From positions 3,528,501 to 3,592,500 of the forward strand of contig NZ_CP086610.1 in assembly GCF_020883495.1 (NCBI RefSeq): a DNA stretch of 64,000 nt. Reading direction: 5' to 3'. Within the stretch, counting starts at the first letter, position 1; each line of letters opens with the position of its first letter. The translations under genes were made by a program, and so were the position numbers. Under the pieces are notes generated by a model. The model was given only the letters and a program-made list of their open reading frames with translations. It did not search any database and was not told where the DNA came from. Source of the stretch: Shinella zoogloeoides (GTDB lineage Bacteria; Pseudomonadota; Alphaproteobacteria; Rhizobiales; Rhizobiaceae). Positions 45,686-55,820 of the stretch are shown here, piece after piece.

Positions 45686-46425
45686 GCTGCACGTCCTTTC
45701 GCATCGCGGATCATGGCCAGCGCTTCGGCGGGGTCGATGCGCCCGTCATAGAGCGCCCGGCCGGAAATCGCGCCTTCGAGCTTGCGGGCGTCGGGGGCGA
45801 CGAGGCGGCGGATGTCGTCCATGGAGGCGAGGCCGCCGGAGGCGATGACGGGGATGGCAACGGCGTCGGCCAGTTCCAGCGTCGAGGCCCAGTTGATGCC
45901 CGTCAGGATGCCGTCACGGTCGATATCGGTATAGATGATTGCGGCGACGCCCGCGCCCTCGAACTTCTTCGCAAGTTCGATCACGCCGAGTTCGGAGGCT
46001 TCTGCCCAGCCCTCGACGGCCACCTTGCCGCCCTTGGCGTCGATGCCGACGGCGACCTTGCCGGGGAACTGCCTGCAGGCCTCGATGACGAGAGCCGGAT
46101 CGCGCACGGCGACGGTGCCGAGGATGACGCGCGACAGGCCGCGCGACAGCCAGCTTTCGATATGGTCGAGCGTGCGGATGCCGCCGCCGAGCTGCACCGG
46201 GTTCTTCGTCGCCTTCAGGATGGCGTCGACGGCCGCGCCGTTGACGCTTTCCCCGGCGAAGGCGCCGTTGAGGTCGACGACATGCAGCCATTCAAAACCC
46301 TGGTCCTCGAAGGCTTTTGCCTGCGCGGCCGGGTCGGGATTGTAGACGGTGGCCTGGTCCATGTCGCCGAGCTTGAGGCGAACGCACTGGCCGTCTTTCA
46401 GGTCGATGGCGGGAAAGAGGATCAT
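45682..46425 (-). CDS. hisA: ProFAR isomerase
   Basis: Isomerises N'-ProFAR to PRFAR in histidine synthesis. The 247 residues start [17 protein letters not shown] with the catalytic Asp8; the second Asp lies in IYTDIDRDG near 130. The barrel resembles HisF by ancient duplication: [12 protein letters not shown] and [13 protein letters not shown]. It starts one base after hisH ends and overlaps hisF by four bases. Confidence 0.97.
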   Translation of the reverse strand: MILFPAIDLKDGQCVRLKLGDMDQATVYNPDPAAQAKAFEDQGFEWLHVVDLNGAFAGESVNGAAVDAILKATKNPVQLGGGIRTLDHIESWLSRGLSRVILGTVAVRDPALVIEACRQFPGKVAVGIDAKGGKVAVEGWAEASELGVIELAKKFEGAGVAAIIYTDIDRDGILTGINWASTLELADAVAIPVIASGGLASMDDIRRLVAPDARKLEGAISGRALYDGRIDPAEALAMIRDAKGRAA

Positions 46426-46426
46426 A

Positions 46427-47068
46427 TCAGGGCTTCCAGCGCAGGAAATTGGTGATGAGGGCGAGGCCGAGCATCTGGCTCTTTTCCGGGTGGAACTGCG
46501 CGCCGGCCTTGTTGCCATTGGCGACGAAGGCGGTCATCGGCCCGCCGTAGTCGACGGTCGCGACCACGTCTTCCCGGTGTTCCGCGGCAAGGTGGTAGGA
46601 ATGCACGAAATAGGCGTGCAGCGTTTCCGGAATGCCGTCGAAGAGTGGGTGCGGGTGCCTGCGGTCCAGCGTGTTCCAGCCGATCTGCGGGATCTTCAGG
46701 TTCGGGTCGCTGGGCGTCATCTTCACGACGTCGCCCCTGATCCAGCCGAGACCCTCGGTCACGGTCTTTTCCAGGCCGCGCGAGGACATGAGCTGCATGC
46801 CGACGCAGATGCCGAGGAACGGGTGCGCCTTGTTCTCCACCACGTCGCGCAGCGCTTCCACCATGCCGGGCACGGCGTCGAGACCGCGGCGGCAATCGGC
46901 ATAGGCGCCGACGCCGGGCAGCACGATGCGATCGGCGGAAGCGACGCGCTCGGCCTTGTCGGTGAGGTCGATTTCGGCAGGAATGCCGGCTTCGCGCGCG
47001 GCGCGCTCGAAGGCCTTGGTGGCCGAGCGAAGATTGCCCGAGCCGTAGTCTATGATTGCAACGCGCAT
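46427..47068 (-). CDS. hisH: imidazole glycerol phosphate synthase glutaminase subunit
   Basis: Class I glutamine amidotransferase that supplies ammonia to HisF. The 213 residues begin [23 protein letters not shown] and contain the nucleophile in [11 protein letters not shown] and the oxyanion PGVGAY loop. The catalytic His and Glu lie near the end, in [11 protein letters not shown]. It is followed by hisA after one base and preceded by the DUF2628 gene after one base, so all are one operon. Confidence 0.96.
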   Translation of the reverse strand: MRVAIIDYGSGNLRSATKAFERAAREAGIPAEIDLTDKAERVASADRIVLPGVGAYADCRRGLDAVPGMVEALRDVVENKAHPFLGICVGMQLMSSRGLEKTVTEGLGWIRGDVVKMTPSDPNLKIPQIGWNTLDRRHPHPLFDGIPETLHAYFVHSYHLAAEHREDVVATVDYGGPMTAFVANGNKAGAQFHPEKSQMLGLALITNFLRWKP

Positions 47069-47069
47069 G

Positions 47070-47540
47070 TCAGCGTCCTTCCTTGAAACCGACGAGGCCG
47101 AGCATGGGAGCGTGCTGGCGACGGGAGGTTTCGGAGGCCGGAAGGGAAACGCTCTCACGCGTCTGCGCCTCGCCGGCCGGGGTTTCCGTGTCGTAGATGT
47201 CTTCCGCCGTCGCGCGGTCGTCGGCAGATATCACCGCATCGACCGTCCAGCCGCGCCGTTCGAGGCCGGCGACGACCATGGAGGGGCCTTCCAGCGCGAC
47301 GAGCAGGCTTGTCGCAAGGCACAGGCCAAGGCCGGCAAGGCCGAAGACGGGATGGTCGGCGACGGCCGAGCCGAGCGCCTGCACCGCGAAGGCGAGGGCG
47401 GCGGCGAGCCAGGCCCGATGCCACAGCAGCCAGATCACCGGCAGGAAGAGCGCGAGCCAGGAGAAACGGTCGCGGACGATCCGGGCCTTTTCATCGCCCT
47501 TTCGGGCACCTGGCGGTATCAGAACGAGGAACGCGGCCAT
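47070..47540 (-). CDS. DUF2628 membrane protein within the his operon
   Basis: Unknown function, 156 residues. It starts [28 protein letters not shown], then has two to three hydrophobic segments between about 28 and 85 ([41 protein letters not shown]). A soluble tail follows with [24 protein letters not shown]. The basic-FxW-hydrophobic layout is that of DUF2628. It sits between hisB and hisH, one base from hisH, so it is co-transcribed with histidine genes although nothing links it to that pathway. Confidence 0.82.
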   Translation of the reverse strand: MAAFLVLIPPGARKGDEKARIVRDRFSWLALFLPVIWLLWHRAWLAAALAFAVQALGSAVADHPVFGLAGLGLCLATSLLVALEGPSMVVAGLERRGWTVDAVISADDRATAEDIYDTETPAGEAQTRESVSLPASETSRRQHAPMLGLVGFKEGR

Positions 47541-47564
47541 GACGGCCTCCAGCTTTGCCTTCGG

Positions 47565-48158
47565 TCAGGCCAGCGAACCCTTTGTCGAGGGAACGCGGCC
47601 CGCCTGGCGGGGATCGATCTCGGTCGCGGTGCGCAGCACGCGTGCGACGGCCTTGAAGCACGTCTCTGAGATATGATGGTTGTTCGCGCCGTAGATGTTC
47701 TGGATATGCAGCGTGATGCCGGCATGCTGGGCGAGCGCCTGGAAGAATTCGCGCACCAGCTCGGTATCGAAGGTGCCGATCTTCGGGGCGGAGAAAGTCA
47801 CGTTCCACACGAGGAACGGGCGGCCGGACACGTCCACGGCGGCGCGGGTCATCGTTTCGTCCATGGCAAGGTCGAGCGAGGCGTAGCGCGTGATGCCGCG
47901 CCGGTCGCCGAGCGCCTTGGCGATGGCCTGGCCGATGGCGATGCCGGTATCCTCGACCGTGTGATGGTCGTCGATATGCAGGTCCCCGTCGGCCTTGATG
48001 TCCATGTCGATGAGCGAATGTCGCGCGAGCTGCTCGAGCATATGATCGAAGAAGCCGACGCCCGTCGAAATCTTCGACGTGCCGGTGCCGTCGATATCGA
48101 CGGTGACCGAAATGCTGGTCTCGTTCGTCTTGCGCGAAACGCTGGCGGTGCGGCTCAT
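47565..48158 (-). CDS. hisB: imidazoleglycerol-phosphate dehydratase
   Basis: Removes water from imidazole glycerol phosphate, the sixth step of histidine synthesis. The 197 residues have the paired manganese motifs [17 protein letters not shown] and [16 protein letters not shown], then [20 protein letters not shown]. It is the monofunctional form without a HisB phosphatase domain. The [19 protein letters not shown] has a better start context than an upstream in-frame ATG. It is first in the hisB-DUF2628-hisH-hisA-hisF-hisE-coaA operon. Confidence 0.96.
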   Translation of the reverse strand: MSRTASVSRKTNETSISVTVDIDGTGTSKISTGVGFFDHMLEQLARHSLIDMDIKADGDLHIDDHHTVEDTGIAIGQAIAKALGDRRGITRYASLDLAMDETMTRAAVDVSGRPFLVWNVTFSAPKIGTFDTELVREFFQALAQHAGITLHIQNIYGANNHHISETCFKAVARVLRTATEIDPRQAGRVPSTKGSLA

Positions 48159-48250
48159 GGGTTTCTCCGGTATTTTATCGCCGCTCCATAACAGGGCTGT
48201 CATGAAAAGACCAGTCTTTCGCGGGCTTTCGGCGATTGGCGCGAGCGCTC

Positions 48251-50257
48251 CTATTGCGCTTCCGCGATGCGCGGACGCCCGCTGGCGGTGGCCGTGAAAC
48301 GAGCCTCCATCAGCTTGCGCCGGCCCTCCACTTCGGGGGCGTCGATATCCTCGGTGAGCGTCACCACCGGCTCGTCCGCGCCGTTCGCGCGGGCCGCATG
48401 CAGCGCCGCCGTCATCGCGCGTTCCTTCGCCAGCGCGAAGGCCTCGTTCTCGTCGATGAAGCGCGCGCTTTCGCCCGCGCCGCCGACGATGAAGATGCCT
48501 TCGTCGGGCATGGTCACGAAAACCGTGACGGCGGTGCGCACCTGCCCGACAACCGCGCCCACCGCATTGGCGACGCCGGCGTCGGTCGGAATATTGGACT
48601 CTGCGCCCAGCATCTCGGCGATAGCCGGGTAATAGACCGGGGCCGACGCGCCGAGGCCGACCAGCGGGCGGTCGAGCGCGATGCGGAACTGCACGATGCC
48701 GGGAACCCGGTGCAGCGCACGATGAACGGAGGCGGAGACGGTCGGATCGATCGATCCCGCGCCGTCATCGGCAAGGCAGGCGGAGAGGATGACGTCTGAC
48801 GACTGGCGGGTGAGCCGGTCGACGATGAGGCGCGCCAGGTCCTCCGGGCTTTCGGCAATGGGCCGCCCGGTGCCGTCCTTGGTGCGGGCGGCAAGCTCCA
48901 GGCCGAGGCGGGCGGCGGCGGCATCCCATTGGCCCTGTCCGCCGAGCACATGCATGGCGTCGGACGGGGTGATGCCGCAGATATGCACGAGGCCACGCGC
49001 CACGAGCCGGTCGAGCGTCGCCTTTTGCAGCGTCGTCGCCAGCAGCCCGTCGAGCGGCAGCGGCGTGGGGCCGATTTTTTCGTAGAGCGCCTGTTCCTGC
49101 GGCAGCAGGCCGCTGGCGAGCCGTTCCGGTACGCCGGTGCGCACGGCGAAGCGCCCGTCGTGCCGGCCGGCATGGGGCGCGCGGACCTGGCGCTCCAGAA
49201 CCGGGAGGACGGTCTCGGGATGGAGGGCGGAGGCAAGGCTGAGCGGCATGAAGCGGCGCGGGCCGAGATCGATCTTCGCCTTGAGGCCGCGATCGTCGAT
49301 GCGCACTTCCGAATCGCCGCCGAGGCCGAAGGTCCGCATCGCGACCGCCTCGACCATGGTGCGATAGCCGCCGACCACCGCGCCATCGGCATCGAGCTTG
49401 GGGCGGCCGCCGTCGAGCACGGCGACGTCGGTCGTCGTGCCGCCGATATCGGAGACGACGGCACTATCGAGGCCGGTCAGGTGCCGCGCGCCGACAAGGC
49501 TTGCCGCTGGGCCGGACAGGATGGTCTCGATCGGGCGAAGCCGCGCCTCGGCGGCCGAGATCAGCGCGCCGTCGCCGCGCACCACCATCATGGGCACGTC
49601 GATGCCGCGGCGCTTCAGGTAATCCTCGCAGGAACCGATCAGCCGGTCGATCATCGAGACGAGGCGGGCGTTGAGCAGCGTCGTCAGCGCCCGGCGCGGG
49701 CCGCCGAGCTTGGAGGAAAGCTCATGGCTGCAGGTGACGGGCAGGTGCGAGACCTCGCGGATGCGCGCGCGCACCCGCTCCTCGTGCGCCGGATTGCGCA
49801 CGGCGAAATAGCCGGCGACGGCAAAGGAGGAGACCGTCTCGGCAAGGAGCGGCAGGGCTTCGTCCAGCGCGCTCATGTCGAGCTGCGTTTCGGTGCCGTG
49901 GACGTTATGGCCGCCGGGCAGGAAGAGCACGGGATCGTTGCCGAGCGCGTCGGCAAGGCCGTCGCGCTTGAGGTCTTCCGGGGCAAAGCCGATCATCACG
50001 AGGCCGGCGCGGCCGCCCTGGCCTTCGACCAGCGCATTGGTGGCGAGCGTCGTGGAGAGCGAGACGAGGCCGATGGTGGAAACGGGAGCCTTCGCCTCGG
50101 CCAGCACCGCCTCGACCGCGCCGGAAATGCCGACCGAGAGGTCATGGCGCGTGGTGAGCGCCTTGGCGCGGGCGACGACGCCTGCCGTTTCGCTGTAGAG
50201 TACGGCGTCCGTATAGGTGCCGCCGGTATCGATGCCGAGTAACAAATGGTCTGCCAC
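48251..50257 (-). CDS. hydantoinase A/oxoprolinase family protein
   Basis: ASKHA-type protein related to the A subunit of hydantoinases, 5-oxoprolinase and acetone carboxylase, 668 residues. The N-terminal region starts [17 protein letters not shown] (ATP/phosphate-binding loop). The second part carries [20 protein letters not shown], the hallmark DxGGTTTD, and FGLGGDSEV. No hyuB-like partner is adjacent, so the usual two-subunit hydrolase cannot be assumed; stand-alone members exist. The GTG start has GGAAG about 8 bases upstream; a TTG 36 bases earlier is an alternative. Substrate unknown. It lies 92 bases upstream of hisB on the plus map but reads the same way as the his operon. Confidence 0.82.
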   Translation of the reverse strand: MADHLLLGIDTGGTYTDAVLYSETAGVVARAKALTTRHDLSVGISGAVEAVLAEAKAPVSTIGLVSLSTTLATNALVEGQGGRAGLVMIGFAPEDLKRDGLADALGNDPVLFLPGGHNVHGTETQLDMSALDEALPLLAETVSSFAVAGYFAVRNPAHEERVRARIREVSHLPVTCSHELSSKLGGPRRALTTLLNARLVSMIDRLIGSCEDYLKRRGIDVPMMVVRGDGALISAAEARLRPIETILSGPAASLVGARHLTGLDSAVVSDIGGTTTDVAVLDGGRPKLDADGAVVGGYRTMVEAVAMRTFGLGGDSEVRIDDRGLKAKIDLGPRRFMPLSLASALHPETVLPVLERQVRAPHAGRHDGRFAVRTGVPERLASGLLPQEQALYEKIGPTPLPLDGLLATTLQKATLDRLVARGLVHICGITPSDAMHVLGGQGQWDAAAARLGLELAARTKDGTGRPIAESPEDLARLIVDRLTRQSSDVILSACLADDGAGSIDPTVSASVHRALHRVPGIVQFRIALDRPLVGLGASAPVYYPAIAEMLGAESNIPTDAGVANAVGAVVGQVRTAVTVFVTMPDEGIFIVGGAGESARFIDENEAFALAKERAMTAALHAARANGADEPVVTLTEDIDAPEVEGRRKLMEARFTATASGRPRIAEAQ

Positions 50258-50381
50258 GAGAATTCTTCCATGCGTCCCGCCGTCTCTTTGCAAAGCGGGC
50301 CTGCAATGGTGTTATTGCATGTCCGGGCCGATTGCCACCGTTCCAGCGGCGACATCGGGTGAAAGAACGAGGAGCCAGCCA

Positions 50382-50921
50382 TTGACCGACCGCGCCATCC
50401 GAAAGCCGCTTCTGGCCGCCCTTCTCCTCATTGCCGGCAGCCTGCCCGCGGGTGCGCAGGAGGACGAGGAGGAGCAGTACCGGGCGCAGATTCCCGACGT
50501 TTCGATCTACAAGGCGATGCTGGATGCCAACAAGCAGACGGGCTGGGTGCAGTTCCGTGAATTCGCCGGCCGGCAGCTCATCTATTTCACGGCGTTGCAG
50601 ACCATGCATTGCCGGCTGAAGGAGGTGCGCTACTCGATCAATTCCGACGCCCTCGACAAGACCTTCCCGATGGCGGAATGCGATCCGCAACTGCCCTTCA
50701 ACCTGCCCTCGGACGACACGAACAACTGGCTCTATATCGAACTGAAGCCGGGCGGGGCCGAGACCATCGCCGTGCAGGCCGTCTGGGACGACGGCAGCGG
50801 CAGCGAGATCGTCGTCTACCAGCCCTGCAAGGACCCGGAAGCGACCTGCGCCGCCATCAAGACCATCAAGAAGGCGAAGAAGCGCACCGACGAGCCGTCA
50901 CCCTCAACGCCAGCCCGTTAG
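50382..50921 (+). CDS. secreted protein of unknown function
   Basis: I do not recognise this 179-residue protein. From a TTG start with GAGGAG 7 bases upstream it opens with a signal peptide, MTDRAIRKPLLAALLLIAG then SLPAGAQ. A mature domain with acidic N-terminus follows (EDEEEQYR). It contains mixed strands (WVQFREFAGRQLIYFTALQTMHC, NWLYIELKPGGAETIAVQAVW) and four cysteines that could form two disulfides. The end is lysine-rich. An in-frame ATG at 50319 would add 21 residues without improving the signal. Its last 56 bases overlap the 3' end of the convergent P450 gene. Confidence 0.65.
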   Translation: MTDRAIRKPLLAALLLIAGSLPAGAQEDEEEQYRAQIPDVSIYKAMLDANKQTGWVQFREFAGRQLIYFTALQTMHCRLKEVRYSINSDALDKTFPMAECDPQLPFNLPSDDTNNWLYIELKPGGAETIAVQAVWDDGSGSEIVVYQPCKDPEATCAAIKTIKKAKKRTDEPSPSTPAR

Positions 50922-52275
50922 CCGGCTGCGTCGTCAGGCGCTGCACCGGCCAGGGCTTCGTTTCCGCCGTCATGTCGAAGCGGAAGCGGTGCATCAGCAC
51001 GCCGAGCGCGATGATCGCCTCCTGCATGGCGAAGGTCGCGCCGATGCAGATGCGCGGCCCTGCGCCGAAGGGTAGATACTGGAAGCGGTGGATCGCCTCG
51101 CGGTTCTCCGGCAAGAAGCGCTCCGGCATGTAGGCGCGCGGCTTCTGCCAGAGCAGTTCGTGGCGGTGCAGCGTCCAGGGCATGACGAGGATGGTGACGC
51201 CCTTCGGAATCTCCACCGCCTCGCCGGAGGGGCTGGTCCAGCGGTCATCGGCGATCGCCTCGCGGTTGATCGAGGGCGCGGGCGGATAGAGCCGCATCGC
51301 CTCCTCGAAGGCGGCGCGCGTCCAGGGCATGCGGTCCAGCCAGTCGACGGGATCGGCGCCGCTTGCAAGAACACGGTCGATTTCCTCCTCCATCGCCTCG
51401 CGAACATGCGGGGAATTGGCCACGCAATACAGCGTCCAGGCGAGCGCCCGGGCCGTCGTCTCGTGGCCGGCGCCGATGAAGGTGAGGATATTGTCCTCCA
51501 CCTCCTCCATGGTCAGGCCCTCCGGCCCCGCCGCGCGCAAGAGCAGCGTCAGGAAATCGTTCGGTGCGCCGTCGCCGTCCTTTGCCATGCGCTTCAGGCG
51601 CAGGTCCATCGTGTCCCGCACGATGCGGCGAAATTTTCCCAGTACCTTGAGGCCGCCGATGCGCGTTATCCGCGGCACCCAGGACGGCGCGCGCAACAGA
51701 TCCATCGGGTCGATGCGGCCCATGGAATGGAGGAGGTCGTCCACGTCGTCGGCGAAATTATCGGAGGAGGTGACGATCTCGCCGGAAAACAGCGTGTCGG
51801 AGAGCACGGCGAAGGCGAGTTCCGTCATGTCGTTGCCGATGTCGAAGATCGCGCCGTCCGCGCCTTCGTATTTTTGCGCGTAACGCTGCGACTGCGCCAG
51901 CATCTGCGTGGCGAAACCCTTGGCGTGGCGCGGCGTGAAGATCGGCGCGACGGCCTTGCGCGAACGCCGCCAGACCCAGCCCTCGGCCGTCAGCAGCCCG
52001 TCGCGCAGGATCGGCCGCAGCACGAGCTGGCGGACCGTCGCCATCCTGTAATTGGCGGCGTTGTCGACGAGCAGGTATTTGATGAGACCGGGATCGTTGA
52101 CGATCAGCGTCTTCTCGCCGAAGAAACTCGTCATGATCCAGGGCAGCGTATAGGACGGCGTGCCCCACAATTCCAGCGGGTTGCGGAAGACGGTGCGGAT
52201 GATCTCGAGCTTCGAGGGCGGCACCGTTCGGGGGATCGGCGCTGGCGGTTCGAACGGCTCGGGGCGCATGTCCAT
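50866..52275 (-). CDS. cytochrome P450
   Basis: Haem-thiolate monooxygenase, 469 residues. Motifs in order: I-helix FIGAGHETTARAL (oxygen-activating A/G-x-x-T), K-helix ExxR as EEAMRLYPPAP, the PERF-type MPERFLPEN, and the haem loop FGAGPRICIG with Cys410. The arrangement, with Pro-rich N-terminus and no clear membrane anchor, resembles bacterial class I P450s of the fatty-acid/terpenoid-like 'CYP4-type' clade. No ferredoxin or ferredoxin reductase gene is nearby, so electron partners and substrate are unknown. The 3' end overlaps the secreted-protein gene on the opposite strand by 56 bases. Confidence 0.92.
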   Translation of the reverse strand: MDMRPEPFEPPAPIPRTVPPSKLEIIRTVFRNPLELWGTPSYTLPWIMTSFFGEKTLIVNDPGLIKYLLVDNAANYRMATVRQLVLRPILRDGLLTAEGWVWRRSRKAVAPIFTPRHAKGFATQMLAQSQRYAQKYEGADGAIFDIGNDMTELAFAVLSDTLFSGEIVTSSDNFADDVDDLLHSMGRIDPMDLLRAPSWVPRITRIGGLKVLGKFRRIVRDTMDLRLKRMAKDGDGAPNDFLTLLLRAAGPEGLTMEEVEDNILTFIGAGHETTARALAWTLYCVANSPHVREAMEEEIDRVLASGADPVDWLDRMPWTRAAFEEAMRLYPPAPSINREAIADDRWTSPSGEAVEIPKGVTILVMPWTLHRHELLWQKPRAYMPERFLPENREAIHRFQYLPFGAGPRICIGATFAMQEAIIALGVLMHRFRFDMTAETKPWPVQRLTTQPANGLALRVTARRCASSPS

Positions 52276-52329
52276 CGTCTGCCTCCTTCCATCGGCTCTG
52301 TCGAAGGTGAGCCGAGAGGTGGGCGGAAG

Positions 52330-53277
52330 TTAGAGCAGGCCTTCGAGTTCCGCCAGCTTGTCGTTGATCAGCCAGCCGTAATAGTTCTCTTCCGGCCAGG
52401 TCGCCTCGCCGGCCGCGCGGTGTGCGGAAAAGGCGCTCGCGCGGGCATCGGGATTGCCGATATTGTAGAGCGTCGCCGTCAGGCCCGGATTCTTCGAGAT
52501 GTCGACGCCGGCGATCTTCCGGTAGGCGTCGATGGAACGGCGGATCGCGGCGGCCATGTAGGCGAGCGAGATATCCGGGTCCATGATCGCCTGGTAGACG
52601 CCGGCCGCATCGTTCTCGTCGAGCTTGTCGTAGCCGGAGATGCGGGCGACGTCATCCGTGAGCGTCAGCGCCGTCAGCGGATTGATCTGGCCGAGGCCGA
52701 AGGTCTGGCCGGCATAGAAGGGCTGGAAGAACACCGCGCTGAAGCGGTTGTTCGGGAAGGACGTGCCGCCGACCGTCTTGCCCTTGAAGCTGCGGTTCCA
52801 GACGCTCTCGCGGCAGGTCCACAGCGCGTAGGAGCCTTTCTTGGAGGCGCACTGGGCAAATTCCGGCCGCGCGACGAAGTCGCCGATGGATTCGCCGTCA
52901 TAGGCGAAGCGGAAATTGCCGGTGTAGGAGGCGGCCTTCACGTAATAGCTCTGCAGGCGGTCGTAGGCGTCGACATTATAGGTATGCTCGCCGACGATGG
53001 CGCCGACCATGTGGATCGGGGCGATGCCGTATTTGCCGGCGATCGACTTGATCTTGCCGGTGAGCTGGCCGTCATTGGCGATGAGGTCGCGCACCTTCTC
53101 GTACTTGGCGTCGAAGGAGGTCTTGCCGGCCTTGGTGCGGCGCATGGAGGCGCCCGGAATGTTCGGCTGCTCGGCGTTGCGGTTGCCGGGCGGCACCACG
53201 TCGAGCGCCAGCGCCGTCGTCTGGCTCTGGACAAAAAGGGCGGCTGCAAGGGCAAGCACAGGCAAGAGCTGTCGCAC
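52330..53277 (-). CDS. DUF1402 family secreted protein, lytic-transglycosylase-like
   Basis: Periplasmic protein, 315 residues, with signal peptide MRQLLPVLALAAALFVQSQTTALA. The mature part contains APIHMVGAIVGEHTYNVDAYD, where the Glu sits like the catalytic Glu of lysozyme-fold transglycosylases. The later FGLGQINPLTALTL resembles the G-x-x-Q-(I/V)-x-P segment of Slt enzymes. Family DUF1402 is largely rhizobial. Peptidoglycan cleavage is therefore plausible but unproven. The start is GTG. It is on the same strand as P450, 54 bases upstream of it. Confidence 0.78.
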   Translation of the reverse strand: MRQLLPVLALAAALFVQSQTTALALDVVPPGNRNAEQPNIPGASMRRTKAGKTSFDAKYEKVRDLIANDGQLTGKIKSIAGKYGIAPIHMVGAIVGEHTYNVDAYDRLQSYYVKAASYTGNFRFAYDGESIGDFVARPEFAQCASKKGSYALWTCRESVWNRSFKGKTVGGTSFPNNRFSAVFFQPFYAGQTFGLGQINPLTALTLTDDVARISGYDKLDENDAAGVYQAIMDPDISLAYMAAAIRRSIDAYRKIAGVDISKNPGLTATLYNIGNPDARASAFSAHRAAGEATWPEENYYGWLINDKLAELEGLL

Positions 53278-53412
53278 GGTTCACATTCCCGTCTGGTCTA
53301 ATCTGTCGGCGGATGGCGGCGACCGATGCACGACAATCGTGTCGGAATGATGCCAGGCGCGCGGCAAAGGCGTAAGGCCGGAGCGCCCCTCCTGTCGAGG
53401 GGCGACACCTTC

Positions 53413-53453
53413 AAAAATGCGGCACCGGCGGCCGCTAGCGGGTCACCGGTGCC
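53413..53453 (-). terminator. hslU terminator
   Basis: GGCACCGG (53421-53428) and CCGGTGCC (53446-53453) pair, with a smaller CCGCTAGCGG dyad in the loop. On the minus strand the stem is followed by GCATTTTT. It lies 6 bases past the hslU stop. Confidence 0.75.
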
Positions 53454-53459
53454 GAAACG

Positions 53460-54764
53460 TCACAGGATATAGCGCGACAGGTCCGTATTGGCCGCCAGCG
53501 TGCCGACATGCTTGCGCACATATTCGGCGTCGATGAGGAGGCTGTTGCCGCCCTTGTCCGGGGCCTCGAAGGAGATTTCGTCGAGCACCCGTTCCATCAC
53601 CGTCTGCAAGCGCCGTGCGCCGATATTCTCGACGGAGGCATTGAGTTGCACGGCGACGTCCGCCAGCGCGTCGATACCGTCCTCGGTGAAATCGAGCGTG
53701 ACGTCTTCCGTCAGCATCAGCGCCTTGTATTGGCGGATGAGGCTTGCCTCCGTTTCCGTGAGGATGCGGCGGAAGTCCTCCTTGGTCAGCGCCCTGAGCT
53801 CGACGCGGATCGGCAGGCGGCCCTGAAGTTCCGGCAGGAGGTCCGAGGGCTTGGAGACATGGAACGCGCCCGAGGCGATGAAGAGGATATGGTCCGTCTT
53901 CACCGGCCCGTATTTCGTCGCCACCGTCGTGCCTTCGACGAGCGGCAAGAGGTCGCGCTGCACGCCCTCGCGGGAGACGCCCGCGCCCATGCCGCCGTCG
54001 CGCGCCGCGATCTTGTCGATCTCGTCGATGAAGACGATGCCGTCGTTCTCCGCCGAACGGATAGCCTCGCGCTGGATCTGCTCGTTGTCGAGCAGCTTGT
54101 CGGATTCGTCGTCGATCAGGACCTTGTAGCTGTCCTTGACCGTCGTCTTCACCTTCCTGGTGCGCCCGCCCATCGCCTTGCCGAACATTTCGGAAAGGTT
54201 GAGCACGCCGATATTGGCGCCGGGCATGCCGGGAATCTCGAAGCCGCCGGGCGTGCCGCTGTCGGCGATGTCGATCTCGATTTCCTTGTCGTCCAGCTCG
54301 TTGTTGCGCAGCTTCTTGCGGAACGAATCGCGCGTCGCCGGCGAGGCGGTCGCGCCGACAAGGGCGTCGAGCACCCGTTCTTCGGCGTTCATATGGGCCT
54401 TGGCCGTCACCTCGGCGCGCTTCTTCTCGCGCACCAGGCCGATGCCGACCTCCACGAGGTCGCGCACGATCTGCTCGACGTCACGGCCGACATAGCCGAC
54501 CTCGGTGAACTTGGTCGCCTCGACCTTGACGAAGGGCGCGCCGGCCAGCTTGGCGAGGCGGCGGGAAATCTCCGTCTTGCCGACGCCCGTCGGGCCGATC
54601 ATCAGGATGTTCTTCGGCATCACCTCGTCGCGCAGGTCCGGCTCGAGCTGGTGGCGGCGCCAGCGGTTGCGCAGCGCGATGGCGACGGCGCGCTTGGCGT
54701 CGTGCTGGCCGATAATGAAGCGGTCGAGTTCGGAAACGATCTCGCGGGGCGAAAAATTGGACAT
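53460..54764 (-). CDS. hslU: ATP-dependent protease ATPase subunit HslU
   Basis: AAA+ unfoldase that feeds proteins to HslV. The 434 residues have Walker [10 protein letters not shown] (57-65), the pore motif GYVGRD, the variable I-domain with [12 protein letters not shown], Walker [12 protein letters not shown], and the C-terminal LSRYIL that docks into HslV. The [13 protein letters not shown] is the family start. It follows hslV, with a GNAT gene between them. Confidence 0.97.
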   Translation of the reverse strand: MSNFSPREIVSELDRFIIGQHDAKRAVAIALRNRWRRHQLEPDLRDEVMPKNILMIGPTGVGKTEISRRLAKLAGAPFVKVEATKFTEVGYVGRDVEQIVRDLVEVGIGLVREKKRAEVTAKAHMNAEERVLDALVGATASPATRDSFRKKLRNNELDDKEIEIDIADSGTPGGFEIPGMPGANIGVLNLSEMFGKAMGGRTRKVKTTVKDSYKVLIDDESDKLLDNEQIQREAIRSAENDGIVFIDEIDKIAARDGGMGAGVSREGVQRDLLPLVEGTTVATKYGPVKTDHILFIASGAFHVSKPSDLLPELQGRLPIRVELRALTKEDFRRILTETEASLIRQYKALMLTEDVTLDFTEDGIDALADVAVQLNASVENIGARRLQTVMERVLDEISFEAPDKGGNSLLIDAEYVRKHVGTLAANTDLSRYIL

Positions 54765-54778
54765 GGGCTTTTCCGTTT

Positions 54779-55273
54779 CTAGCAACGGTCCCGGGCCATC
54801 ATCAGCGCCGGGCCGTCCTCTGTCATGCGTTGATCGAAAGCATGGAATCCGGCCTTTTCATAGGCCCGGATGGCATGCGCATTGTCCGGGTGGGGATCGA
54901 GCACGATCCGCTCCACACCCTCGTCGAAGACCTTGGCCGCGAAGGCGTCGATCATCGCCGGCCCGTGACCGATGCCGACCATGTCGGCAAGGCCGATGAA
55001 CTGGTCGATACCGACAGTGCGGTCCGGCCGGTCGCCGAAGGAGAAATCATCGGCTGCAATCCGGTAGGATTGCAGGTAGGCGAAGGGCGTCCCGGCATGA
55101 AGAACGATGAAGGACGCCATTGCCGGATCGTCGAAATCCTCGGCAATGCCGGCGACTTCCTTCGCCGGCTCGCCCCACCAGCGCCGGACATGCGGCGCGT
55201 TCAGCCAGCGTTCCAGCATCGGCAGCTCGTCCGCCGTCACCGGCCGGAAGGTGTAGAGGTCAGCGGTCGGCAT
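54779..55273 (-). CDS. GNAT family N-acetyltransferase (AAC(6')-like)
   Basis: Predicted acetyl-CoA-dependent acetyltransferase, 164 residues. It opens [29 protein letters not shown], typical of the aminoglycoside-6'/RimJ-like branch. The acetyl-CoA segment is [20 protein letters not shown] and the end is [19 protein letters not shown]. The substrate is unknown; a resistance role should not be assumed. The ATG at 55273 overlaps the hslV end by 14 bases and the stop is 14 bases before hslU, so it is co-transcribed inside the hslVU operon. Confidence 0.85.
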   Translation of the reverse strand: MPTADLYTFRPVTADELPMLERWLNAPHVRRWWGEPAKEVAGIAEDFDDPAMASFIVLHAGTPFAYLQSYRIAADDFSFGDRPDRTVGIDQFIGLADMVGIGHGPAMIDAFAAKVFDEGVERIVLDPHPDNAHAIRAYEKAGFHAFDQRMTEDGPALMMARDRC

Positions 55274-55820
55274 CCAGCGTTTCCACCACGACATTGTGGT
55301 TGGTGTAGACGCAGATGTCGCCGGCGATCTGCATGGCGCGGCGGGCGATCTCCTCGGCCGACTTGTCGGTGTCCATCAGCGCGCGGGCCGCGGCATAGGC
55401 ATAATTGCCGCCCGAGCCGATCGCCATGGTGCCGTGCTCCGGCTCCAGAACGTCGCCATTGCCGGTCAGCGCCAGCGTGACGGACTTGTCGGCAACGAGC
55501 ATCATGGCTTCGAGGCGGCGCAGGTAACGGTCGGTGCGCCAGTCCTTGGCAAGCTCCACGGCGGCGCGCATGAGCTGGTCGGGATATTGTTCCAGCTTGG
55601 CTTCCAGCCGTTCGAGCAGGGTGAAGGCATCGGCGGTCGCGCCGGCGAAACCGGCAATGACGTCGCCCTTGGCGAGGCGGCGCACCTTGCGGGCATTGCC
55701 CTTCATGACCGTCTGGCCAAGGCTCACCTGGCCGTCGCCCGCCATGACCACCTTGCCGTCCTTGCGGACGGTGATGATCGTCGTGGCGTGCATGGAAGCG
55801 TAGGGGTCGTGTTCACTCAT
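55260..55820 (-). CDS. hslV: ATP-dependent protease peptidase subunit HslV
   Basis: Threonine peptidase forming a dodecamer capped by HslU. The 186 residues are a short leader ([12 protein letters not shown]) followed by [21 protein letters not shown]; the first Thr of that run (13) becomes the N-terminal nucleophile after processing. GNARKVRRL and [12 protein letters not shown] are conserved. The leader is longer than in E. coli, as usual in alphaproteobacteria. It is first in hslV-GNAT-hslU. Confidence 0.97.
   Translation of the reverse strand: MSEHDPYASMHATTIITVRKDGKVVMAGDGQVSLGQTVMKGNARKVRRLAKGDVIAGFAGATADAFTLLERLEAKLEQYPDQLMRAAVELAKDWRTDRYLRRLEAMMLVADKSVTLALTGNGDVLEPEHGTMAIGSGGNYAYAAARALMDTDKSAEEIARRAMQIAGDICVYTNHNVVVETLDADR

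Noticed and set aside
54779..55273. Calling the GNAT protein an aminoglycoside resistance enzyme
   Set aside because: The fold resembles AAC(6')-type enzymes, but position in the hslVU operon and ordinary composition argue for a housekeeping role; sequence alone does not show aminoglycoside specificity.
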